Below are positions 1 through 8,469 of a DNA stretch of 41,264 nucleotides, piece by piece (position 1 is the first letter of the stretch; each line of letters opens with the position of its first letter). The stretch spans positions 1 through 41,264 of the forward strand of contig CAMDGX010000036.1 of assembly GCA_945897825.1 (NCBI GenBank). The letters run 5' to 3'. Under the pieces are notes generated by a model that saw only the letters and a program-made list of their open reading frames with translations, was not told where the DNA came from and ran no database searches. A program made the translations under genes and the position numbers. The DNA is from Asaia bogorensis. Its GTDB lineage: Bacteria > Pseudomonadota > Alphaproteobacteria > Acetobacterales > Acetobacteraceae.

Positions 1-1
1 G

Positions 2-199
2 GCCCGCGCGCTGAAAATGCCCTGCCGCCTCCTCGGCGTCGACCTCCCGGCCCTCCTCACCCAGGCCGGCCCGCCCCGGCCGCCGCGGCCCCGCGCGCCC
101 CGCCCAGCCCCGGCGCCGCGGGCGCCCCTGCCCCCCCTGCGCCCGCTCCAAGCCTATGTCCGCGCCGCCGTCCGCGCCTGGAAACCCCTCTACGGCTGA
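2..199 (+). CDS. 3' end of an unrecognised gene (partial)
   Basis: An open frame enters from the left edge and ends at a TGA at 197-199, giving about 65 C-terminal residues. Third codon positions are almost all G or C, as in the neighbouring genes, which supports real coding. The visible part begins ARALKMPCRLLGVDLPALL and continues as a Pro/Arg/Ala-rich, probably disordered stretch before a short tail ending in WKPLYG. I do not recognise the family. The internal ATG at 17 is probably not the start, because coding character continues to the window edge. Confidence 0.5.
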   Translation, partial: ARALKMPCRLLGVDLPALLTQAGPPRPPRPRAPRPAPAPRAPLPPLRPLQAYVRAAVRAWKPLYG

Positions 200-301
200 A
201 AACCCGACCCACGCCCTAATCGTTCCGTTATCAAAACTACCAGCTGCCCCCCTCGCCAATCGCCCCCGAATGCCGCATGTCGCTCCCACGGAGGACCCGA
301 C

Positions 302-1867
302 ATGACCGACATCCTCATCGCCCGCGGCGATGCCCCGTGCCTGCTCCACCTGCCCACCGCCAACCGCCACGGCCTCATCGCCGGCGCCACCGGCACCGGC
401 AAGACCATCACCCTGCAGGTGATGGCCGAGGCCTTCTCCGCCGCCGGCGTCCCCGTCGTCTGCGCCGACATCAAGGGCGACCTCTCCGGCCTCTCGATGC
501 CCGGCAAGCCCAGCCCCCGCCTCGAAGCCCGGGCCCAGCAACTCGGCATCGCCGATTTCGCCTACCGGGCCTCCCCGGCCGTCTTCTGGGATGTCTTCGG
601 CCATCAGGGCCACCCCATCCGCGCCACCGTCGCCGAAATGGGCCCCACCCTCCTGGCCCGGATGCTCGACCTCACCGAAGCCCAGGAAGGCGTCCTCAAC
701 ATCGCCTTCGCCCTCGCCGACGACGAAGGCCTCCTCCTGCTCGATTTCAAGGACCTCCGCGCCCTCCTCTCCCACGTCGCCGAACGCGCCAGCGAACTCG
801 GCACCGAATACGGCAACGTCTCCAAGGCCAGCGTCGGCACCATCCAGCGCAAGCTCCTGATGCTGGACCAGCAGGGCGGCGAAACCTTCTTCGGCGAACC
901 GGCCCTCGACCTCGCCGACCTGATGCTCCTGACCCCGGACGGCCGCGGCGCCATCAACGTCCTGGCGGCCGACAAGCTGATCCACTCACCCCGCCTCTAC
1001 GCCACCTTCCTCCTCTGGCTCCTCTCCGAGCTGTTCGAGGAACTCCCGGAAGTCGGCGACCTGGAGAAACCCAAGCTCGTCTTCTTCTTCGACGAAGCCC
1101 ACCTCCTCTTCCGCGACGCCCCCAAGGCGCTGGTCGAAAAGGTCGAACAGGTCGTCCGCCTCATCCGCAGCAAGGGCGTCGGCATCTACTTCGTGACGCA
1201 GAACCCCCTCGACCTCCCCCAAACCGTCCTCGCCCAGCTCGGCAACCGCGTCCAACACGCCCTGAGGGCCTTCACCCCGGCCGACCAAAAAGCCGTCAAG
1301 GCGGCCGCCGAGACCTTCCGCCCCAACCCCAGGCTCAACGTCACCCAGGCCATCACCGAGCTCGAAGTCGGCGAAGCCCTCGTCTCCCTGCTCGACGGCA
1401 AGGGCATCCCAGGCATCGTCCAACGCGCCAAGATCGCCCCCCCACGCGGCCGCATCGGCCCCATCACCAAGGAAGAACGGGCCGACCTCATCCAACGCTC
1501 CCCCCTGGCCGGCCGCTACGACACGCCATTGGATCGCGATTCCGCCTACGAGATGCTGAACGGGAGGGCCCACACCATCGCCGAGGCCACCCCCCACCCG
1601 GTCCAGGTCGATCCCTCCAACCCCTGGGGCACCATGTCATCCCCCTGGGGCGCCGCCACCGCCCCCCAACCCAGCCGCGCCGCCTACGATCCCCCGCCCC
1701 GTGCCCGTCGCAGGGCCGAGCCGGAAGCCCCGGCTGATCCGTTGATGTCCCTGCTGCTCGGCAACGGCCGCCGCGAGGGCGTCGCCGAAGCCTTCGCCAA
1801 ATCCGCCGCCCGCAGCCTCGGCGGCTCCGTCGTCCGCGGCCTGCTCGGCTCGATCCTCAAGCGCTGA
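302..1867 (+). CDS. HerA-like / DUF853 family ATPase (YjgR type)
   Basis: A 521-residue P-loop ATPase. The Walker A motif GATGTGKT is at residues 28-35, and the Walker B region reads KLVFFFDEAH in the middle of the protein. The N-terminus (LPTANRHGLIAGATGTGKT) and the later segment IYFVTQNPLDLP are typical of the DUF853/YjgR branch of HerA-FtsK-like ATPases. Members are cytosolic and their substrate is not well defined; a role in DNA or protein translocation is inferred from the fold only. The C-terminal 100 residues are Pro/Ala-rich, then end in a short helical tail. The start is chosen because GGAGGA lies eight bases upstream. The 102 bp before it (200-301) hold no gene. The last 11 bp overlap the convergent CoA-transferase gene. 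Confidence 0.9.
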   Translation: MTDILIARGDAPCLLHLPTANRHGLIAGATGTGKTITLQVMAEAFSAAGVPVVCADIKGDLSGLSMPGKPSPRLEARAQQLGIADFAYRASPAVFWDVFGHQGHPIRATVAEMGPTLLARMLDLTEAQEGVLNIAFALADDEGLLLLDFKDLRALLSHVAERASELGTEYGNVSKASVGTIQRKLLMLDQQGGETFFGEPALDLADLMLLTPDGRGAINVLAADKLIHSPRLYATFLLWLLSELFEELPEVGDLEKPKLVFFFDEAHLLFRDAPKALVEKVEQVVRLIRSKGVGIYFVTQNPLDLPQTVLAQLGNRVQHALRAFTPADQKAVKAAAETFRPNPRLNVTQAITELEVGEALVSLLDGKGIPGIVQRAKIAPPRGRIGPITKEERADLIQRSPLAGRYDTPLDRDSAYEMLNGRAHTIAEATPHPVQVDPSNPWGTMSSPWGAATAPQPSRAAYDPPPRARRRAEPEAPADPLMSLLLGNGRREGVAEAFAKSAARSLGGSVVRGLLGSILKR

Positions 1868-3065
1868 CGAGAACGCCCGCCCCGGCCAGGCCAGCAATCT
1901 CGGCGGCGGAGAAGCCGGCTTCGGCCAGCACCTCGCCATTGTGCTCCCCCACGCGCGGCGGCTGGCGGTGCAGTGTCGATCGGCCACGCTCGGCCCCGAA
2001 CTCCACCGGCAGGGAAGGGAGCCCGACCCTCACCCCGTTCTCGCCACCGATGCGGCTGACGAACACGTCGAGCAATCCGCCGGTGGCGAGCAGGTGGGCG
2101 TCCTCGAACAGGTCGCCCGGCTTGCCGACCGGCGCCCATGAGACGGCACAGCGTTCCAGCCGCGCGGCGACCTCCGCGGTGGGCAGCAGCGCCGTGACCT
2201 TCTTCAGCTCCGGAATCAGCCATTCGCGCTCGGTGACGCGCATGACGTTGGTGGCGAGGCGCGGATCGGCCGCCAGCGCCTGCAACCCGAACTCCTCGGT
2301 GAAGCGGCTCCATTGCTGGTCGCTGGTCACACCGATGAACAGCTGGCCATCGCTGGTCGGGAACACCTCGTAGATCGCCCACGCGCCGCGGCGCTCGGGC
2401 ATCGGCGGCATGTCCTCGCCGGTGATCGCGATGCCGGCCATGTGGCTGGCCATGAGGAAGGCGGCGCTCTCGAACAGGGCGCTGGAGACGCGCTGGCCCT
2501 TCCCGGTCACGTCCCGCTCGCGCAGGGCGGCCTGGACGGCGACGACGCCGAATACGGCGCCGAGGATGTCGATGATCGAGGCACCGGCGCGCAATGGCCG
2601 GCCATAGGGGCCGGTCATGTGGGCGAGGCCGACATGGAACTGCACCACCTCGTCCAGCGCCGGGCGGTGGGCGTAGGGGCCGGCGAGGTAGCCCTTGAGC
2701 GCCAGGTAGATCAGGCGCGGGTTGCGGGCGGCGAGCGCCTCGTAGCCGACGCCCAGCTTCTCCATCGTGCCAGGGCCGTAGTTCTCCAGCACGATGTCGG
2801 CGTGTTCGACCAGGCGGTGCACGGCGGCCTGGCCCTCGGGGCGCTTGAGGTCGATGGCGATGCCGCGCTTGTTGCGGTTGAACGCGGCGAAGAAGCCCGC
2901 GGCGAAGCCGCCGAGGCCGCGGGTGTGGTCGCCCTTTGGCGCGGGCTCCACCTTCACGACATCGGCGCCGAGATCGGCCAGCACCAGCCCGGCGGTGGGG
3001 CCCATGATGGTGTGGCTGAACTCCAGCACCCGAAGCCCCGCGAGCGGGGCGGCGGAAACGGTCAT
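1857..3065 (-). CDS. Class III (CaiB/BaiF) CoA-transferase
   Basis: A 402-residue protein of the class III CoA-transferase family, which moves CoA between carboxylic acids through a covalent aspartyl-CoA intermediate. The N-terminal block LAGLRVLEFSHTIMGPTAG, the following GADVVKVEP, and NRNKRGIAIDLKRPEG are family hallmarks. Its start codon overlaps the stop of the upstream lyase gene in an ATGA, so the two are probably translated together and act on the same acyl-CoA. A likely scheme is activation of a 3-hydroxy acid followed by cleavage, but the acid is not identifiable from sequence. The gene ends inside the 3' end of the convergent HerA-like gene. Confidence 0.9.
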   Translation of the reverse strand: MTVSAAPLAGLRVLEFSHTIMGPTAGLVLADLGADVVKVEPAPKGDHTRGLGGFAAGFFAAFNRNKRGIAIDLKRPEGQAAVHRLVEHADIVLENYGPGTMEKLGVGYEALAARNPRLIYLALKGYLAGPYAHRPALDEVVQFHVGLAHMTGPYGRPLRAGASIIDILGAVFGVVAVQAALRERDVTGKGQRVSSALFESAAFLMASHMAGIAITGEDMPPMPERRGAWAIYEVFPTSDGQLFIGVTSDQQWSRFTEEFGLQALAADPRLATNVMRVTEREWLIPELKKVTALLPTAEVAARLERCAVSWAPVGKPGDLFEDAHLLATGGLLDVFVSRIGGENGVRVGLPSLPVEFGAERGRSTLHRQPPRVGEHNGEVLAEAGFSAAEIAGLAGAGVLVSA

Positions 3066-4024
3066 TCGGCGGCCATGCGCCGGAAGGCGCCGAGGGAGCC
3101 GGCGTGGATCAGCTCGCTGGGCAGGACGTGGCCGACGATCTCCTCGGCCATGCGGCCGACTTCGATGAGCTTGTCCAGGTCGACGCCAGTGGCGATGCCC
3201 ATTTCCTCGCAGAGCAGGACGAGCTCCTCGGTGCAGATGTTGCCGGCGGCTCCCTTCTGGCCGGCGAAGGGGCAGCCGCCGAGGCCGCCGACGGTGCTGT
3301 CGAACTGGGACACGCCCATCTTGAGCGCGGCGTGGGCGTTGGCGACGGCCTGGCCGCGGGTGTCGTGCAGGTGCAGGCCGATGCGCATGTCCGGCCACTT
3401 GGCGCGGACGGTGCCGATGACGCGCTCGATGCGCGGCGGGATGGCCCAGCCCATGGTGTCGGCGAGCGAGAAGAACTCGATTTTCGCGCCCGCTTCCTCG
3501 GCGATCGCCATGCCGTCTTCGAGCGTCTTCACCACCTGCTCGGGCGAGATGTCGCCCTGGTAGTTGCAGCCGAAGGCGGCCATGACGCCGACGCGGGTGA
3601 CCTTGATGCCGTGGCTGAGATGCAGCGCCGTCTGCTTGCGCATGGCGGCGAGGTTTTCCTCATGGCTGCGGTTGAGGTTCTTGCGGGTAAAGCCCTCGCT
3701 GGCGGTGAGCGAGATGGAGCCGGTCATGGTCAGCTTCTCGCGGTAGGCGAGCGCGCGCTCCAGCCCGTTGGCGTTGAACCAGAGCGCGGTGTAGTCGACG
3801 CCGGGCTTCGGCTTGAAGCCCTCGACGACGGCCTCCGCATCGGCCCAGCCGGGGACCAGGCGGGTGTTGACGAAGGAGCAGGCCTGGATGTGGTGCAGGC
3901 CGGTTTCGGCCAGGGCCTCGATCAGCTTGATCTTGTCGGCGGTGGGGATCGGGCCGGGCTCGATCTGGAAGCCCTCGCGCGGGCCTTCCTCATGGATGGC
4001 GACAGTCTTGGGCAGGTCGGTCAT
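3062..4024 (-). CDS. Hydroxymethylglutaryl-CoA lyase family protein
   Basis: A 320-residue TIM-barrel lyase of the HMGL-like family, which cleaves 3-hydroxy-3-methylglutaryl-CoA-type substrates to acetyl-CoA (or another acyl-CoA) and a keto product. The metal-binding HLHDTRG and the catalytic-cysteine loop VGGLGGCPFAGQKGAAGN are present. The N-terminal motif reads EEGPREGFQIE, where classical HMG-CoA lyases have GPRDGLQNE, so the conserved Asp is a Glu here. The substrate may therefore differ from HMG-CoA. The start has an AGGGAG ribosome site a few bases upstream. The stop overlaps the CoA-transferase start by four bases. Leucine or branched dicarboxylate breakdown is possible; assignment to leucine catabolism is not certain. 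Confidence 0.85.
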   Translation of the reverse strand: MTDLPKTVAIHEEGPREGFQIEPGPIPTADKIKLIEALAETGLHHIQACSFVNTRLVPGWADAEAVVEGFKPKPGVDYTALWFNANGLERALAYREKLTMTGSISLTASEGFTRKNLNRSHEENLAAMRKQTALHLSHGIKVTRVGVMAAFGCNYQGDISPEQVVKTLEDGMAIAEEAGAKIEFFSLADTMGWAIPPRIERVIGTVRAKWPDMRIGLHLHDTRGQAVANAHAALKMGVSQFDSTVGGLGGCPFAGQKGAAGNICTEELVLLCEEMGIATGVDLDKLIEVGRMAEEIVGHVLPSELIHAGSLGAFRRMAAE

Positions 4025-4082
4025 GGCGGGCGCTCCCTCTCGTCGGAGGGACGATACCGGGTGCGGGGGGGCGCGCCAACAG

Positions 4083-4252
4083 GGAAGCAAGATTCTTCTT
4101 TTTCTGAAGAAAAAGAAGCAAAAAGACTTTCTTCCATTGGCGCGCGGAGGGGCGGTGTTATGCCTCCCCGGCGCCGGGCGGCGCTCCCGGCGCCATGGAT
4201 GAAGTTTTTTTGCTTCTTTTTGTTCACAAAAAGAAGGCCCTTCCTTCCTTTC
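4083..4252. repeat. AT-rich composite inverted repeat, copy 1
   Basis: Left arm at 4083-4138 and right arm at 4194-4252, separated by a GC-rich spacer. The left arm holds a 10-bp hairpin (CTTCTTTTTC, loop TGAA, GAAAAAGAAG) followed by CAAAAAGACTTT. The right arm is its reverse-complement counterpart, with stem CTTCTTTTTG, loop TTCA. The inner parts of the arms can also pair over more than 20 bp, and the spacer ends (CCATTGGCGC and GGCGCCATGG) extend the dyad. This copy lies between divergently oriented starts (the lyase and the GMC oxidoreductase), so here it cannot serve as a 3' end for either gene. Confidence 0.9.
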
Positions 4253-4297
4253 CGGCTTCCGCCCACATTTGCGCGCGTGGTCGGGAGGGGGTTCCGG

Positions 4298-5998
4298 ATG
4301 GACGAGATGTTCGACATTGCCATCGCTGGCGGCGGGTCGGCGGGGGCGGTGCTGGCGGCCCGGTTGACCGAGGTGGCGGGGTTGCGGGTGGCGCTGGTGG
4401 AGGCGGGGCCGGGGATCGATCCGGCGAATGTGCCGGCGGTTCTGGCGAGCCAGTATGCCGGGCGGGCGCAGTTCAATCCGGACTGGTTCTGGACCGAGCT
4501 GAAGGCGACGTTCGGGGAGCTGAAGTCGAACCAGCCGGGGGCGGCGCGGGGGTATGAACAGCCGCGGGTTCTGGGCGGCGGGTCGAGCGTGAATGGGATC
4601 GGGGCCAACCGGGGGCAGCCTTCGGACTATGACGAGTGGGCGGACCAGGGCGCGGCGGGGTGGGGGTGGAGCGAGGTGCTGCCGTATTTCCGCAAGCTGG
4701 AGCGGGAGCTGGTGCATGGCGGGGAGTTGCACGGCAAGGACGGGCCGCTGCCGATCCAGCATATTCCGCGCGGGGAGTGGACGGGGTTCACCAAGGCGGT
4801 GGCCGAGGCGGTGAAGCCGGAGGGGCTGGCGTTCGCCGAGGACCAGAACGGGGCGTGGCGGACGGGGATCATCCCGACCTCGATCAACGTGGACGAGCGC
4901 GGGCAGCGGGCGAGCACGGCGGTGGCGTATCTGACCGAGGCGGTGCGGCGGCGGCCGAATTTCTGCCTGTTGCCGATGACGCGGGTTTTGCGCGTGGTGG
5001 TTGAGGACGGGCGAGCGGTGGGGCTGCGCGTGCGCGACCAGGGAGAGGAGCGGGTGATCCGGGCGCGGCATGTGGTGGTGAGTGCCGGGGCGATCGGGTC
5101 GCCGGCGTTGCTGATGCGCAGCGGGATCGGGCCTGGGGGGCATTTGCGCGCGCGCGGGGTGGAGGTGGTGGCCGACCTGCCGGGGGTGGGGGAGAATCTG
5201 CAGGAGCATCCGGCGACGGGGGTTTCAGCGTTCCTGGCGCCGGGGGCGCGGGGGGCGGGGGGTGAGCGGTATCACTTGCAGACGCTGGTGCGGTGGTCTT
5301 CGGGGTTGGAAGGGACGCCGGAGGGGGACATGCACTGGGCGGTGTCGACGCGGAGCACCTGGCATGCGGTGGGCCGGCGGATCGGCGGGTTCTACGGGTG
5401 GGTGAACAAGAGCTATTCGCGCGGTCGGGTGCGGCTGGGGGAGGATATCGAGGCGGTGCCGGAGGTGGATTTCCGGATGCTGTCGGACCGGCGGGACCTG
5501 GTGCGGCTGATGCAGAGCTTCCGGATGAAGCTGCGGGTGCTGGAGCGGGCGCGCGCGGCGGGGGCGGTGCTGGAGATTTTTCCGAGTGGGTATTCGGAGC
5601 GGATCAAGGCGCTGGCGCGGCCGACTGCGCGCAACGGGCTGGTGATGGGGATCGCCGGGCCGATCATGGATGCGAGTGCTGCTCTGCGACGGCGGATGCT
5701 GGCGGTGGCGACCGAGAACGCGCCGGAGCCGGGGTTCCTGGCGGCGGATGACGATCGGCTGGAGGAGTATCTGCGGCGGGTGGTTGGGGGCGTGTGGCAC
5801 CCGTGCGGGACGTGCCGGATGGGCGCGGACGGCGATCCGATGGCGGTGGTTGACGCCACTGGTGCGGTGCGGGGGGTGGCGGGGCTTTCCGTGTGCGATG
5901 CCTCGGTGATGCCGACGATTCCGTGCGCGAATTTGAACGTGCCGGTGATCATGATCGCCGAGAAGATGGCGGATGGGTTGAAGGCGCGGGTGGGGTAG
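4298..5998 (+). CDS. GMC family FAD-dependent oxidoreductase
   Basis: A 566-residue glucose-methanol-choline oxidoreductase. The FAD-binding fold starts at once (IAGGGSAGAVLAARL, glycines at residues 11-16). It is followed by the GMC signature region VLGGGSSVNGIGANRG, the second signature SAGAIGSPALLMRSGIGP, and the C-terminal catalytic block VWHPCGTCRMG. Members oxidise alcohols such as choline, sugars or long-chain alcohols; the substrate cannot be told from sequence. The start at 4298 follows a GGGAGGGGG ribosome site. No signal peptide is visible, so a cytoplasmic enzyme is expected. The codons strongly prefer G at the third position. It converges on greB with a gap of only six bases. Confidence 0.92.
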   Translation: MDEMFDIAIAGGGSAGAVLAARLTEVAGLRVALVEAGPGIDPANVPAVLASQYAGRAQFNPDWFWTELKATFGELKSNQPGAARGYEQPRVLGGGSSVNGIGANRGQPSDYDEWADQGAAGWGWSEVLPYFRKLERELVHGGELHGKDGPLPIQHIPRGEWTGFTKAVAEAVKPEGLAFAEDQNGAWRTGIIPTSINVDERGQRASTAVAYLTEAVRRRPNFCLLPMTRVLRVVVEDGRAVGLRVRDQGEERVIRARHVVVSAGAIGSPALLMRSGIGPGGHLRARGVEVVADLPGVGENLQEHPATGVSAFLAPGARGAGGERYHLQTLVRWSSGLEGTPEGDMHWAVSTRSTWHAVGRRIGGFYGWVNKSYSRGRVRLGEDIEAVPEVDFRMLSDRRDLVRLMQSFRMKLRVLERARAAGAVLEIFPSGYSERIKALARPTARNGLVMGIAGPIMDASAALRRRMLAVATENAPEPGFLAADDDRLEEYLRRVVGGVWHPCGTCRMGADGDPMAVVDATGAVRGVAGLSVCDASVMPTIPCANLNVPVIMIAEKMADGLKARVG

Positions 5999-6004
5999 GG
6001 GCGG

Positions 6005-6532
6005 CTACGCGTTCGGGTAGCGAACCGCCAGGATCTCGATTTCCTCGGAGCCGGACGGGGTCATGAGGCGCACCGTGTCACCGGTCTTGGCGCGCATCAG
6101 GGCGCGGGCGATGGGGGAGGAGAGGCTGACTTCGCCGCGGCTGATCTCTGCCTCGTCGACGCCGAGGATGGTGACGGTGCGTTCGGTGTCGGCTTCGGTG
6201 ACGTAGGTGACGGTGGCGCCGAAGAAGATGCGGTCGCGCTGGGTCTGGGCGGCGGGGTCGACGACCTCGGCGATGGCCAGGCGCTTGCGCAGGAAGCGGA
6301 CGCGGCGGTCGATCTCGCGCAGGCGCTTCTTGCCGTACTGGTAGTCGCCGTTCTCGGAGCGGTCGCCGTTGCCGGCGGCCCAGGAGACGATCTCGACAAC
6401 GCGGGGGCGCTCCACCACCCACAGCGCGTGCAACTCCGCCTGCAGGCGGGCGTGGCCGGCGGGGGTCATGTAGTTCTTGGTGCCGGGCGGGGGCGGTGGG
6501 CCGTCGTCATCGTTGTCGACATCGTCATTCAT
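6005..6532 (-). CDS. greB: Transcription elongation factor GreB
   Basis: A 175-residue GreA/GreB-family protein that rescues backtracked RNA polymerase by stimulating transcript cleavage. The coiled-coil region carries GDRSENGDYQYGKKRLREID and RRVRFLRKRL, the pattern that separates GreB from GreA. The C-terminal FKBP-like domain follows (FFGATVTYVTEADTERTVTI and later SSPIARALMRAKTGDTV). The N-terminus has an acidic and polyproline leader (NDDVDNDDDGPPPPPG) of about 18 residues before the conserved NYMTPAGHARL, longer than in many GreB proteins. It diverges from the ABC exporter gene with 89 bp between the starts. Confidence 0.93.
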   Translation of the reverse strand: MNDDVDNDDDGPPPPPGTKNYMTPAGHARLQAELHALWVVERPRVVEIVSWAAGNGDRSENGDYQYGKKRLREIDRRVRFLRKRLAIAEVVDPAAQTQRDRIFFGATVTYVTEADTERTVTILGVDEAEISRGEVSLSSPIARALMRAKTGDTVRLMTPSGSEEIEILAVRYPNA

Positions 6533-6621
6533 GGCACGGACCCTGCCCCAGCGAAGGCGGCGGAAGCAACCCGGCCATGCGGGGCTGGACGGATGACGGG
6601 GGCAGCCGTTAGCGAGGGCGG

Positions 6622-8469
6622 ATGTTCCGTTTCTTTGAAAACCTGCTGCGCCCGACCGAGGTCTCGCCCTCCAGCCCTCCGTCGGCGGAGGGGGGGCGGC
6701 ATGGGTTGGTGCGGTTCTACCTCCACTTCATCCGCCAGGTGCGCGGGTTGCTGGTGGCGCTGTTCTTCGCCGGGCTGCTGGTGGCGCTGATGGACGTGAC
6801 CATCCCGGTGATGATCGGGCGGGTGGTGGAGCTGGTCGGGCGGGTGCCGCCGGAGGTGATCCTGCGCGACCACTGGCACGAGATGCTGGCGATGGCCGTG
6901 GTGATGCTGGTGCTGCGGCCGGCGGCGCTGCTGCTGCGGGTGCTGATGACCAACCAGGCGATCAATGCCGGGATGACCAACCTGATCCGCTGGCAGAACC
7001 ACTGGCATGTGGTGCGGCAGAGCTGGAGCTTCTTCCAGAACGACTTCGCCGGGCGGATAGCCAACCGGGTGATGCAGACCGGGCCGAGCCTGCGCGAGAG
7101 CGTGGTGAGCGCCACCAACGCGGTTTGGTACATCATCGTGTACGGCACCTCGGCGGTGGTGCTGCTGGCGAGCATCGACGGGCGGCTGGCGATGCCGATG
7201 CTGGCGTGGTTCTGCGCCTATGTGCTGATGCTGCGCTACTTCGTGCCGCGGATGCGCGACCGCAGCCGGGCGATGAGCGAGGTTCGCTCGGGGCTGACGG
7301 GGCGGATCGTCGACAGCTACACCAATATCCTGACGGTGAAGCTGTTCGCGCGCGCCCGCGACGAGGACGATTTCGTGCGCGAGGCGATCGACGAGCACAC
7401 GACGACGTTCCGCCGGCAGCTGCGGATGACGACGCGCTACATCCTGACGCTGAACCTGATCAACGCGTGCCTGATCGTCGGCACCGGGGCGATGGCGATC
7501 TGGCTGTGGCGGATGGGGGAGGTGAGCGTGGGCACGGTGGCGATGGCGCTGCCGCTGGCCTGGCAGATCTCCAACATGGCCGGCTGGGTGGGCGACAACG
7601 TGACGATGATCTTCGAGAACGTCGGCGTGGTGCAGGAGGGGATGCGCTCGATCGCGGTGCCGCGGCAGATGCCGGATGCGGCGGACGCGAAGGAGCTGGA
7701 GGTTTCGAAGGGGGAGATCCGGTTCGAGGGGGTGCGGTTCGGGTACGGCACGGCGCGTGGGGTGCTGCATGACCTCGACCTGCATATCCGGCCCGGGGAG
7801 CGGGTGGGGCTGGTGGGGCATTCCGGCGCGGGGAAGTCCACGCTGGTGAACCTGCTGCTGCATTTCCACGCCCCCGAGGCGGGGCGGATCACCATCGACG
7901 GGCAGGATATCGCGCGGGTGACGCAGGAGAGCCTGCGCACGCAGATCGCGATGGTGACGCAGGACACCTCGCTGCTGCACCGCTCGATCCGGCAGAACAT
8001 CGCCTATGGCCGGCCCTGGGCGAGCGAGGCGGAGATCCGCGCGGCGGCGGACCAGGCGGAGGCGACGGATTTCATCGAGCTGCTGGAGGACTGGAACGGG
8101 CGGCGCGGGTTCGATGCGCATGTGGGCGAACGCGGGGTGAAGCTTTCGGGCGGGCAGCGGCAGCGGGTGGCGATCGCGCGGGTGATCCTGAAGAACGCGC
8201 CGATCCTGGTGCTGGACGAGGCGACTTCGGCGCTCGATTCCGAGGTGGAGGCGGCGATCCAGGGACAACTTGAAACACTGATGCGGGGGCGGACGGTGAT
8301 CGCCATCGCGCACCGGCTTTCCACCATCGCGCGGATGGACCGGCTGGTGGTGATGGAGAACGGGCGGATCGTCGAGCAGGGCACGCATGCCGAGTTGCTG
8401 GCGGTGGGCGGGGCGTATTCGCGGATGTGGCTGCGGCAGTCGGGCGGGTTCGCGGAGGCGGCGGAGTAA
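6622..8469 (+). CDS. ABC transporter, fused permease and ATPase (exporter type)
   Basis: A 615-residue half-transporter with an N-terminal membrane domain and a C-terminal nucleotide-binding domain, which should work as a homodimer in the inner membrane. Hydrophobic segments lie near residues 40-60, 90-115, 170-215 and 280-330. In the ATPase, Walker A (GHSGAGKST) is near residue 400, the signature LSGGQRQR near 507, Walker B with D-loop (ILVLDEATSALDSE) near 528 and the H-loop (IAHRLST) near 562. The family exports lipids, drugs or peptides; substrate unknown. A GCGAGGGCGG stretch just upstream of the ATG may act as ribosome site. The stop codon TAA runs directly into repeat copy 2. Confidence 0.92.
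   Translation: MFRFFENLLRPTEVSPSSPPSAEGGRHGLVRFYLHFIRQVRGLLVALFFAGLLVALMDVTIPVMIGRVVELVGRVPPEVILRDHWHEMLAMAVVMLVLRPAALLLRVLMTNQAINAGMTNLIRWQNHWHVVRQSWSFFQNDFAGRIANRVMQTGPSLRESVVSATNAVWYIIVYGTSAVVLLASIDGRLAMPMLAWFCAYVLMLRYFVPRMRDRSRAMSEVRSGLTGRIVDSYTNILTVKLFARARDEDDFVREAIDEHTTTFRRQLRMTTRYILTLNLINACLIVGTGAMAIWLWRMGEVSVGTVAMALPLAWQISNMAGWVGDNVTMIFENVGVVQEGMRSIAVPRQMPDAADAKELEVSKGEIRFEGVRFGYGTARGVLHDLDLHIRPGERVGLVGHSGAGKSTLVNLLLHFHAPEAGRITIDGQDIARVTQESLRTQIAMVTQDTSLLHRSIRQNIAYGRPWASEAEIRAAADQAEATDFIELLEDWNGRRGFDAHVGERGVKLSGGQRQRVAIARVILKNAPILVLDEATSALDSEVEAAIQGQLETLMRGRTVIAIAHRLSTIARMDRLVVMENGRIVEQGTHAELLAVGGAYSRMWLRQSGGFAEAAE

Noticed and set aside
4195-4557. Small open frames starting at the ATGGAT of repeat right arms (for example MDEVFLLLFVHKKK, MDKSFLVLF), here and at 8539 and 18775
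   Set aside because: They arise from the repeat sequence itself, recur with the same peptide at each copy, have no ribosome site and run antisense to or out of frame with real genes. They are by-products of the repeat.
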